The notes under the pieces were generated by a model. The model was not told the origin of the DNA. It saw nothing but the letters and a program-made list of their open reading frames with translations, and ran no database searches. Shown here piece after piece: positions 15,001-27,000 of a stretch of DNA of 64,000 bases (positions are counted from its first letter, which is position 1; the number at the start of each line of letters is the position of its first letter). The stretch is from Serinus canaria (taxonomy: Eukaryota; Chordata; Aves; Passeriformes; Fringillidae). The DNA lies in assembly GCF_022539315.1 (NCBI RefSeq), contig NC_066343.1, positions 48,592,205 to 48,656,204 on the forward strand. Direction: 5' to 3'. The translations under genes were made by a program, and so were the position numbers.

Positions 15001-18000
15001 AATGGATCTCATTTTCTTGAAAGCTCTTTTGGCTTAAGAAACAGCAAAGCATACAAAGAACATGCAGGTATTTCAGAAAACAGTCCCTAAGTATGTTAAG
15101 CTAGACCAGTAATTTCCCAAGGACTGTGCTGGTGGTGCACACGGCCTGTTAAGGATGCCTAAGGATTTAAGTAATGAAGCATCTCCCAATAGCTGCTCTT
15201 CTTGGACTTGTAGAAATAGAAACTGCTGAGACAGATTTGTGGTGAAATCATTGCCTTTGTACTATTAGTAGCAAGTGCATGTAAGAGTGTATATTTAGTA
15301 TTGGGAAAAATGGAACTGGCGTGATGCTTCAGACTGCAGTGGACCTGTAGTCAAATAGGCCCTGGAGTAAAGCAAGAGTTTATTTCTATAGCCATAGAAG
15401 CTTCATAGTTTTGCCAGACCCACAGCTCAGGAGACATTGTATTTATAGCTCACTTACAGCTGCCCTGAGAGAGGTAACTGATACTGCTTTTTTTTCCACT
15501 GTTCCTGAAGTATCTGCAAATTTGCCATGTATCTGCAAATGCCTCATCAATGGCTTTAAGAAATTTTGGTGCTCCCCACAGCTGAGCCTGCAGAAATTCA
15601 CAATTCAGAAAACTCCTATGCATGTGTTCTAGTCTCTTTGAAGTTGTCTGTGAAGGCTGAAAGTGCAGGGGAGGTCAGAAACATAAGAAAAAGCTTTATT
15701 AATATTTTGTCAGGGAGGAAAGATAAGAAATGAGGCACAGATTATTGCAGAGCTTGAAACAGATGTTGAACAGCTGATAAAATCATGTCATTAATATTGA
15801 GATCTGAGACATGGACCTGCTGTGTTATGTGCCACATCTTTTAACACAATGCTAAAATTTCTGACATTTATGGGTAACTCTGGAAACATCATCAAAGAAA
15901 AGGTCATTTATGACATATGTGATGTGAATTTTTTTGACAGAACACATTCTAGCCCTGAAGAAAGACCTCCACATCAAGATCCATGGCTTACAGTCTGAAA
16001 ATCAATGTGGCTGGCAGCATGATATAACCCCATCTGAGAAGGACCAATTGAAAAGAGATGGGAAGCAGACCCACGGTATTCTCAGAGTATCTGGATGTCT
16101 GGGGATGTTGGGTTAAGATCCAGATCTCCTGACACTAGCTACTAACACAGAACATAGGAGTAGGAAATAAGGCCAGACACTTTATGTAGACTGGTAAACT
16201 TCAGACTAGGCACGTAAGTTTCCTCAGCTTGTACCCAAGTACAAGGGAACAACTGTTCAGGAAACTTGACAGTTGTCTCCAAACTAAGTTCTACTGTGAT
16301 CCTGACAGAAAACAGATTTGCAAACATTTTCTGCTGTTGTATAACGTGTGAATCTCACTTCATGAAAAAGAAAGCTAAAGTGATTAAAGAGGACTAATCT
16401 GTTCAGTATGCTTGCTTAATGAAATACACTGCACAACTTCATTTTCATTCTCAGAATGAAATTAGAGCTGTGAATTTCTAAGACTTTCAAAGATACTTTA
16501 TATATCATAAGCACTCCCAAAACTATTTAAGTGTCAAAACTTAAAGCAGAAGCACACAAGAGATTTCTCTCAATTCTGTCTCCCTACAGGACACCTAAGT
16601 ATAACATATTTTTGTGTTTGTCTAACATTTCTTATTTTAGAGAATTACTTCAAAAAAAGTGGATTTGGGGTGTGCAGTATTACATTCAGTACAGCTGTAG
16701 TTCTGACATCATAGCCATGATCTTGAGTAACACTCTAAGCTTTTGATTTTCATTTTCAATTTTCCCATGTCACTACATCAGGAGACAGAAAATACAAATA
16801 ATTTCTTGACATGAATGATACATTAGTATGCTATTAACTAATTTGAAGTATAAAAATCTCATGGGTAGAAAAAAGAGGCCTATATATTGAACAAAATTAT
16901 CAGGGGTAGACTTTTGGGTGCAAGTAAATGAGTTTACACCTGAATACATCAAAATTATTATGAGAAGAAGAGAAAAATTAAAATTTGGTTCTGAGTTGGA
17001 GTACCACTCAGACTATTCCACCCCCAAAGCAAGGTTATACTAACCAAGATTCTCAAAACAAATAGTGCTTGTGTCAGTATTCTACTAGGCTACAGTTATG
17101 CTTCTAGGCAGGTTAATGGAAAAATTCCACAAATTGCAACTTGTATGCTAAATAAGTATGTAAAAAATGCTTTTCATCTCTTATGCTCAGAGGAGCTGAG
17201 TTCGTGAATGAAAACCACATTTTACAAAGCCTCCCATCTCTTCAGAGGGAGAATTTTACCTTTGGAATCTGAAAATAGAGGTAAGGGGCTTTCTGCTCTA
17301 ATTAAAGCTCCAAGGAGAAGGAAGAAGCATGTTTCTGATCTAACTGAGGAAATAAGCAAGAGTTTTTTTACTAAGATGGAATTTTTTCCAACATTTAAAA
17401 TTACTAATACTTCAAATTTTGCAGAAAATCCTGAAATCTCAAGGAGTGATTCCAGCATCCACTCTCTTTGCTGTGGCTTGATTTACATCATTATGCACAA
17501 ATGGATTGGGATCTGGTCATGGGACATGCATTTGTCCACAGCTCCCCATCTCTAAAGCATAAGCTGATTCTTTTCAGGATGTGACATCACCTTTTAAGAC
17601 ATTATAATCCTAAAAAAGAAAACCACAGACTGCATTTTCAAAAATGTCTTGGTGACATATTTTGTATCAAAGAATTATAGAACAGTTTGGGTTGGAAGGG
17701 ACCTTAAAGATCCTCTAGTTCCAACACATCTGCCAAGGGCAGGGACACCTTTCACTAGACAGGTTGCTCAGAGCTCCATCCGACATGACTTTGGACAATT
17801 CTGGGTATGGGCAAACACAACATCCACAGGTAACCCGTTCCTGAAAAGTGCCTCACAAACCTCAGAGTAAAGAATTTATTTTCACTATCTAATCTAAACC
17901 TACTTGTTTTCAGTTTAAAGCCATTGACCTTTGTTTCAGCACTAGATGCCCATGTAAAAAGACCCCTTCCAGCTCTCTTGCAGGTTACATCAAGTGTTGG

Positions 18001-21000
18001 AAATCTGGAACAAGGTCTCCCTGTAACCTTCTCTTCTGCACACTGAACAAGCCTATGAGCTTGCTGAAGAAGCACTCAGCTCCATCATCAGTCATTGCTA
18101 AAATGTTAAACGGGATTGGCAGCAATACTGAATCCTGGGGTACAACACTACTGACTTCTCTCCAACCAGACTTGTGCTGGTGATTGCAACCTTCTGGGTC
18201 TGTCCATTCACACAGGTTTCTATTTGCCTCACTGTGCAATTCTTTAACCTGTATTTTCTCAGTTGTTTTGTGGGGCTATTATGAGAAAATGTCAAAAACC
18301 TTACTACTAAAGTCAAGTTAGAACAAATGACCTCTTTGAAATTCTGAATTTTCAGATCAAAAGCAAAATTCACACTATCAAAAATTACTGTAAAGAAGCA
18401 AACAAAGAGGGGAATGAAAAATTTATGGAAGATCCAGGATTTGTCTTTAGCTATGATTGTAAACAAGACAGCTCACCGTTTGCCTTACTGTTAGTGGCAA
18501 GGCCATGTATTTCTGCATTTGGCAGTGCCTTTTCTAGAATGAGACCCAAAAGCATTTTCCTCCAAAGAAACCTCATCATTCTTGATTAAAGGTAGGATAT
18601 GCAAGGAAAGCAACATAATCTGCATACTGGCTAGCTGTCTTTGGTGGGACCAGATGTGTTCTGAGGATGTCCACCTCCTTGGAATACATGTATTACGCAG
18701 ACGCCTATAGGGGGCGTATATGCCTGTAGGGCCTGTCTCTGATGATCATAGCTCTTGGACCTGTGTATCTGTTCACATACTCAGTGGCACTTTAAAAATG
18801 CGTGTGTTGAAGTGGTAGGTGCTGTTGCCTACCTCTTGTCCCCAGCAAGCCTCTCCTGTCGTAAAGCAGGCTGAGTGAACATTCAGGCAATGCAGTCAAA
18901 CCTCCACTCAACACTCACCACAACTGGCTCAGCGATAGAGGCAAGAAAGGCTCTTTTGCAAGGTTTTAATCCAGCAGAGTAACACAGTCGCTGAAGGACA
19001 AACCCGGAGAAAGAGCAGTAGGCACCTGGAGCAGGCAGCTTATACAGGGGAAGGGGTGGGGGGCGGAGCTAAGGGGTGGGCAGAGGGGCCTGGCCACCAG
19101 GGGTAGGGGGATGGCCACCAGGGGTACCAAACCAGTGACAGGGGAAGGAGAAACCAGAGGAAGTCGTGACACCAAGTCCATGGGGGAGACTGTATTTCCC
19201 TTTTGGAGGGATGACTCTATGGTAAGTAGTTAATGTTTCCAGGGCTGAGGGCTTGGGGATTGACCAAGGGGAGAGAGTTCATGGGATGCTACAGCATTTG
19301 GGGCCGCAATATATTCAAAGCTACTGTAGTTAAAGTAGCAACAACACTTCAGCTGGTCCAGAATGAATGTCTTTTTAGTTTACAAATTAAGGGGATGAAA
19401 TTAGCTCACCATGAGAGGAAAACATTGTCATGTTATTGTGCCTTTGCTGAAGGTTAAGTGTGTGCACCAGAGACAATTACAATGGCTCCTTGGGTACATA
19501 AGTCTAACTAGACTGTGATGCTGAGTCCAAAGGTGTCTAGGAAGTTTTGATGCCTTTTGTAAATTTATGTCTTGTCAAAACACTAGATTTTGGTTGCAGG
19601 AAACAGTTTTGTGCATGAATCACCAAAACAAAATTGGGAGCAGTAGCTGACATATGAGATGGTCATATAGTCACTCGAAGGTACCTGCATGGGCTGGAAA
19701 ATTGGTCTGAGAGAAATCTTGTGGAGCTCAACACAAAAAAAAAAAAAAAAAAAAAAAAAAGCAGAGCTTTATATTTGGGCAGGAATATTGCAGGGAACAG
19801 TACATGCTGTTTGCTGACTGTCTGGAACAGCTCTGTGAAGGATGTGGGAGTCCTGGCAGACAACAAGCTGACCATGAGACAGTAAGATCTCACAGCAAAG
19901 CTAGCCAACAGACTCCTGGACAACACTATGACAAGCACTTTCAGCATGTGGGGGCAGGTGATCTCTCTAAACACAACACCTGTGAGGTGATCTCTCTAAA
20001 CACAGCACCTGGAGTACTGGGTCTAGTTCTGGGTTCCCCAGCAGAAGAAGGGGATGGACTTACTGGACTTAGTCCAGCAAAGGGCCACAACTATGATGAG
20101 GGTTTTGGAGCATCTCTCACATGAGGACAGCTGGGAGAGCAGGGAGTGTTCAGTCTGGAGTGGAAAATGCTCAGAGTGACCTTAGTCATGTGTATAAATT
20201 GCTGATGGGTGGGAGTGAGTACAGAGCCAGGCTCTTAGCAGTGGTGCCCAGAAACAATACATGAGACAATAGTCAAAAATTTAAAAACCCATGAGATTTA
20301 ATCTGAACATGAAGACACTGCTTGACACAGCCTGGATTTTTAGGTAACGGGGGAGGGCCACATAAGTGGCTACTGTGAGAACCTGCTAGAAGCTTCCACC
20401 ATGCCCGACAGAGGCAATTTCTGATGGCTCTGAAGATGGACACGCTGCTGGCACGTTAGAGAGGCTGGTACCACCTCTTTGATGACATATTTAAGAAGAA
20501 AAACAAAACAGCAAATGCACGGTTTTTTCCAGTGGTGGCCATGAGCCGTAGGTGCCACCATCTCGACGTGGCCCACAGCGGGCCTCACCTGCCTGGCCAC
20601 CCCAGCCAGCCACGCCGTGGGCAGAAGGACAGAGGTGGTGGCGGCTTTCCCTTCCCAGACCCTGCACGAAGGGAGACGTTGCACAGCGCCAGCGCCGCGA
20701 CAGCCGTCACCGCCCCTGCCACGGTGGTGGGGTCACCTGGGCGGCAGCAGAAACATGAATGACCCCCACGTGGAACCTGGACCTCAACCTCTCAGCACTG
20801 GGGGATCCAGCAGGAATCTCTGAATCGGTAGAACTTGTTGACAATCGTACCTACATGGAGCAGTTTTTCTGCTAATCAGAGGAGGAAGAGAGGACATGTG
20901 AGAGAAAACAACATGGTGGCATCAAGGCCAGTGATGCCTTGAGGGGAAGGAAGGAGGTGCTCCAAGTGTCAGATGTGAGATGAGGACTGTGGTGAAACAA

Positions 21001-24000
21001 ACTGTCCCCCTGAAATGGATGAAGTCCATGGGGGATGCAGAGATTCACTCTCAGCCCATGGAAAAAGTGCTCACGCTGGAGTGGGTGGATGCTGGAGGGG
21101 GCTGTGGTCCATCGGAGACCCGAACAGAGAGGGAGGGCCCCTGCTTCCAGAGACAGAGAGAGAGGGCCCTTGCTTCCAAACTAGAGCAGCCTGTCCTCAG
21201 GGGAGTGCAGCCTGTGGATGAGTGACCCACGCCACAGCAGTTTTGGGAAGACTGCTTGCCTGTGGGAGGGATCCCATGGCAAGGCAGAGAAAAGGCTCCT
21301 CTCCCTGAGCGACCAGAAAATCTCAGGTGAGGAACTGACCAGAACCCCCACGCCCTGTCTTCCTGCACTGTCAGTGGGAAGGAGGGAGGGGCTCAGAAGG
21401 AAAAAAGGTGTTTTAAAGGCTTATTTTACTTCTCGTTATCCTCCTCTGACTCTGTTAATAATAAATTTATCTTATACCTTTAAATTTGAACCTGGTTTGC
21501 CCTTAGAGTATTTTTCTCCCAGTTCTTATCTCAACTCATGAGCCCTTCATTATTTATTTTTTTCCCTCTCCTCTGCCCAACTGCAATAGAAGAAGGTGAG
21601 TGAATGACTTTTGTGGCTGTCTGGTGTTTAGCCAGTATCAAACCATGACACCCTGCATGGGCATTGGATTAGACAGCTTCAAGAGATCCCTTCCAACCTC
21701 AATCATTCTATATGACTCTGTGTAAAAGAAGAAAAATTACTAGTATGCTTTATAATCATTCACAGGTTTACTTGTTCAATTCAAATGTGCATTTCTGATG
21801 CTTGGAAGGTTAACATACCTATTTCAAAAGAGGCAATATCTCATCAACATCCTGAGGATGGATGTGGGTGAATAGCATCATGCACAGACATTTGTGGTTC
21901 ATTTGCAAAGCCCTACATACTCTATCAAAGTAGCTTCTGTTTTTATCTATCTTGTTTCCTTTCCCTTGCCTAAAATTCTAATATAGAAGCGTAGAAAAAA
22001 TATGCCCTTACATAAGGAAATTGGAGATGCCAAGGTCAGAATCAGAGCATCTCATTCTCACCATGAGATGCTCTGATTCTGACCTTGGCATATGCAATTA
22101 TACAGTCATTTGTATTTGACTGTAATCTGCAATCTGTAAAATCAAAGTTTGTGTTAGTAGTTACAAGTGCAGTTTACTCGTACTGGAACATTACACATTA
22201 AATAAGCACAATATTTTTTAACAGAATGATTTTTGTTTCTCCTCTAAGTGCTGGACAGATAGATTTATAAAATAATTAATTTCATGATTATTCTAATGAT
22301 CCAATTTATTTCTGAAGACATGAGCCCAACTTCACTCACAAATAAAACCTTGTTCAAAAAAAGAAATGTCTTAGTCTTATTTTGGCAGCTTTTCCTGGAC
22401 AGACTAAGGTTCTCCTCACCTTTACATACTAACAATTGTTTAACCTCCCTTCATTCCTTTGGACCTATCCCTTGACTATTTTGTGACATCATTTCTCACT
22501 CTGTCTTTGGCAGCTTTCCATTCTGGATCTTGCAGCTCTTGACATTCTCCATTTAATTTCTAACACTGGGTTCCTCTCACCCAACATTACAGATATGAAT
22601 ATCTAGACATGAATATGCTGTCAAAACAGAGGTTTTGTGGAGATGAATAGGAACCAGTGTGTCTTGATTCACTGCAAGAAGCTAAAAGAAAATAGTCACA
22701 ATCCTTGCACACTCAGTAAAGACTAAAAGAATAAAGAGAAGTTTACTTGGCTTTCCCTTTTTTGAAAAAAGTTATTTCTAAGGAAAGGCTATTTGACGTT
22801 CAGTTCTGTCTCCTTGCTTTGGGCTTTCTCCACCAAATCTTTCCAAAGTTTACTCTGTGGGTGACCTGTTAGCAAATTCTAGCATTTAGGGCAGGGTTCC
22901 AGCCAACAGCCTGCTTGCTTCTCCCAGAAGATGGAAGCTTTGCTTCCCTCTTCCCTTCCTGGCCACACAGTCTTCCAAGCACTCGCTTGGTTCAAAGGCG
23001 TTTTCAGTTTTGGGGAAGTACAAGTGGATGCGCAGAAGGGTTCAATGAATGCTAGAGCTCATGCAAGGTACCTCACGGAAGTCTGCTAAGACAAGGAAGT
23101 ACAGGTCATGAATATACTCTTTTTGTGACAGAAGGCAATGAGATCAGCTCTCCCTTGCTTGTGAAATGGCATCATGAGACTGCTTAGAACAGTTAACTCT
23201 ACCTCAGAATATGCAGTTGCAGCTTTAGGCTTGCAATGTGCTTAACTAACTTCTGAATATAGGGAGAGAGAGACACAAGAATCTATAGATTTGCAGTTAT
23301 TAGCTCACAGCTCTATATAATGTCATAGATAATAATGCTAATCATTAAAAATCTTTTCTCATTCTCATTATATAAAGAAATAATTTAATCTAAAGGTATA
23401 AAATCTCTATTTCTCAGTATAGAGTTCCATCAAGTTGTTTTTAGGGGTTATTTCCTTTAGAAAGAAAGCTAACCCACAATGATAGTCCCATAAGCTAACA
23501 GTACATTTTCAGTCATACCTGTGATCATACTTGATATGATTAATGGCAGAATGATGAGTTTGAGCATTCTCATCAGCAATTCTCCGGGAAATGCAAAGTA
23601 GACTTTATCCAAGTTAGACAGATTGCCATATTCCCGTACCAGCACACCAATCCCAACACCTAAAAGGGACATAAAAATGTTACACAAATTAGATGTAGTT
23701 TATAATAGAAACATGTGAGACAAGGAGAAAAAATAGCAGAATAAAAAGAGCAAGAAATAAATATATTTTCACAACTATGGTACAACTTCTAAATCAGGTA
23801 AGATCAGATATTTCCTTTTCTAATGATAAGTAAAGTAATAACACATAATTCTGAAGCTGGATGTCTTTAGGTATGTCTTTGGAAAAATCTGATTGGGTGC
23901 TCTAATTATCAGTCCAGTCCAGTACTGACTTTTTACCCACCTTCACTAGTTCTAGAAGACCCATAACTGGCATTAAAAAAATCAATAGACTATATAAACA

Positions 24001-27000
24001 CTACCAAACACTAAAGAGAGATGGTGATATAAATACTTCAGATGATTTCTTTTGGTGAAAATAAGCCTACCCAGCAGCAACACTTCCAGTAATTGCTGCT
24101 CTACATAATTAGGAAAGAGTGTGACTGTAATCACTAAATTAATTTAATAACTTCCAGGAAACAGAACAACAAAAATACACTCTGCTCATTTCACACTCAT
24201 TTCACAACACAACCGGCCTACAAATACCAGACTATAAATTCAATCACTGATTGAGCCATGGCACAAGGAACCTTTATACATTCTCTTATCTTTTGATTAT
24301 ATGAATTCTCAGTTCCCACTTCTGAGACAGATCACCGATAAGAGTTCTACCAAAAGAAAAAAAATCATGGGCCAAAAGACAGAATTCTTCAGTTTGACAG
24401 GAAATAGCTTTATTTTCCATTCCAACATGAATTTCAAATTAAAATTACTGTTAAAGGAAATGTGTTGATCAGTGTCTAAAAAGCACTAGAACTTTCTAGA
24501 ACTGTTGTTTCACATAGAAACTTGGTAATGCTTCAGTCCTGAATGAAAAGAGATCAAGAGATCCAATTTCTAACTGGATCCATCGAAAGAACAAGGCAGA
24601 ACTCTTCCTCATCAAAATCAAGCTAAATGAAAATTAAAACAGATTAAAAACCAAGTCTTTCCTGTTAATAAAGATGGAAAATTAACCACACAACCTTCCA
24701 AGAAAATGAGCTGCTCTAGTCAACTATTAAGATTTCTGATCAAGGTGTAATCTCTGCCAGTGAATACAGACAGTTTGAATTCCTTGGAGCAATCTTGAAT
24801 CTTAACAGCCTTGAAGATATTTGCAATATTATGCAAATAACCTTGATTAAAGAATGATAAGACACAATGATATCTGTCTTATCTAGGGACTGAATTAGAT
24901 GGGTTGAAAATATTTACTCTGCAGTTTTAGATAAGCCCATGCAAGATAAAATTCCATTTGTAAAATGGTTACATGAATTGAAGTTAGTTGCTAAGGCTTT
25001 GATCCGGAAAGCCCTAGAGTAAATAGCTGAATCTAACCATACAGGCAATTTCCATGTCTTCAGACAATTCATGTAACTTAGGGTAGACATTTTCTTAAAT
25101 TGCAGCAAGACTGAACTGCATGTTTATGGCAAGTTGTGTAATGCCACTTTCAGCAGGTATGACCAAAACATGTTCTAACCATCTGCCTTTCATTCTATTT
25201 GACTGTCATATTTGACCAAAAGGAATTCTGATCATTGTATATTCAGCAGGATTTCTAGCAGGTAGAAAGATTCACCCTCGTTTTAATTCTTGAGGGTTCT
25301 GTTTTCCACTTCTTTAGATTTCACTACAAAAACTTCCCACATGCTCTCAAATTATAGCAGGGTTTCCTTAAGATGTTCCATCTGTATACTTATACCTGTT
25401 CTGTTTGATTTTTTTTTTTTTGCTGAGGATATTATTTATATAATGACAATAGCTAAGAACAGGGTTTCAACAATCTCTTGAAATTACATTATTGCTCTCC
25501 AGACAGCACAATTATTTCCATATTAACTGTGTAGTATGGCAAACTACAGTAAAAATGCAGCTACTTTTTAACTGCAGTTAACATCTATCATAGGCAGCTT
25601 GAATATATCATGGGAATATAAGAAATTTTATTTTGTAACAGTAACAAGAGAAGATTAGAAATTTAGCAGAATAAACTTGCTGTTTTCCTGTTGTACAGGA
25701 AATGGACATATGTACAACTTTTTGATCCTCATCTCAATAACCAAGTTTAACTTGGAAATTTCTTCAGGGAATTGTAACACACACAAAGAAGTGTGCTTCA
25801 GCATAAACACATTTCACATGGTAACCACTGCTTTTAACATCACTTTGATTATAGCAGCCCTAAGTAGAGACAAAGTGTTATAAAAATCTCAATTTCTCTA
25901 GATGAATACTACTGATAACTCCATTATTTCTGAAATTAAAATCAACAATTACTTTTAACAACCTTAAAATACACTATAGTCTTCAAAGCTGCTTCTATAT
26001 ATTAGGATTCCTTCCTTATTATTTTTTATTTTTATTCTTATTTTAATTTTTAATTATTTTTTAGTTTATGGAGTAATTTGCTTCTACTTTTTGAAGAGCA
26101 CAATGTCATTTTTCCTACTTGCTCTCTTCTTTCCTGAAGGAGTTTCAACTACTCCACCTTTCTTCTCATCCATGATAAATTGGTTTTATTTCTTTCCCAT
26201 CTCTTCTTTTTGCTTTTCCTTCTTGTCCATGTGGCTAAGTTAGGTCATGATTTTTACCACAAGACCAATCCTTTATTTGAAGCTCAACGACACATTCTGC
26301 TTAAGCTCCAGATTTCTGCAGTATTGGGCAGATGTGAAGAATGATGGTGGAATAAATGGTACAATCCCACATCTTTAATTTAAATTTTTAAGGAAAATAT
26401 ATCCTTGTAACTGGATAGTACACATGCTGTATAGCATGGTGTCTACATTTCCTCTTCCAAGGAGCAAGGGAAAAGTGCAGTCTGGGTCCCTGAGATTGTG
26501 AGCATAATGAAGGCCACAGGGCAATTCTCTCATGCCCTAACTCCTTGCTACTATTCTCCCAGGTAGCACATAAGGCTTTTTATAGTCTTGGTAACAGACA
26601 GAAAATCCTTCAAAGAAAAGGTGCAAATACAGACGAAGCAAGTGAGGGGTGAGGATGAGAACAAGAGAAGAAAAACAGAGCAGAAGAAAATAACTGAATA
26701 TAAGCACACCAAATGAAACCCATAGTCACCCAACTTTCAGGGAGTCCCAGCTTAAAAAGTCAGAGGGAATGCATATTTCCTCTCTACAGGATGAGTCATT
26801 TTTCATTGTGTTGCCCAGAAAAAGGGCAGCAGAAAGTGCTGCAAGGGGTGACCTAGCACCTGCAACTGGCTCCACTTTATGTAGCACTAGATCCATTACA
26901 TCTGCCAAGCCTGAGGCTTTACAGGACCTAGGAGACAATGGCTGTGTGTAACAAGGTGGCAGAACCAGTCCTGCCTGTGTATGTATGTTCAGTGAGCCCA

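Larger units (their letters stand above)
9466..23518 (-). other. SLC1A1 intron 2 (14.1 kb)
   Basis: This is the longest intron. From 9.5 to 17.6 kb it is AT-rich and largely featureless, apart from a C-run near 9701-9711. From 17.67 to 21.73 kb it is packed with mobile elements: a minus-strand CR1, a 315-bp LTR, and a plus-strand CR1 interrupted by a second LTR. A perfect hairpin follows at 22027-22091. No protein-coding exon was found in it. Confidence 0.9.

Noticed and set aside
20532..20823. Three overlapping plus-strand ORFs of 68-76 codons
   Set aside because: Simultaneous open frames in G+C-rich LTR-like DNA with no conserved motif.
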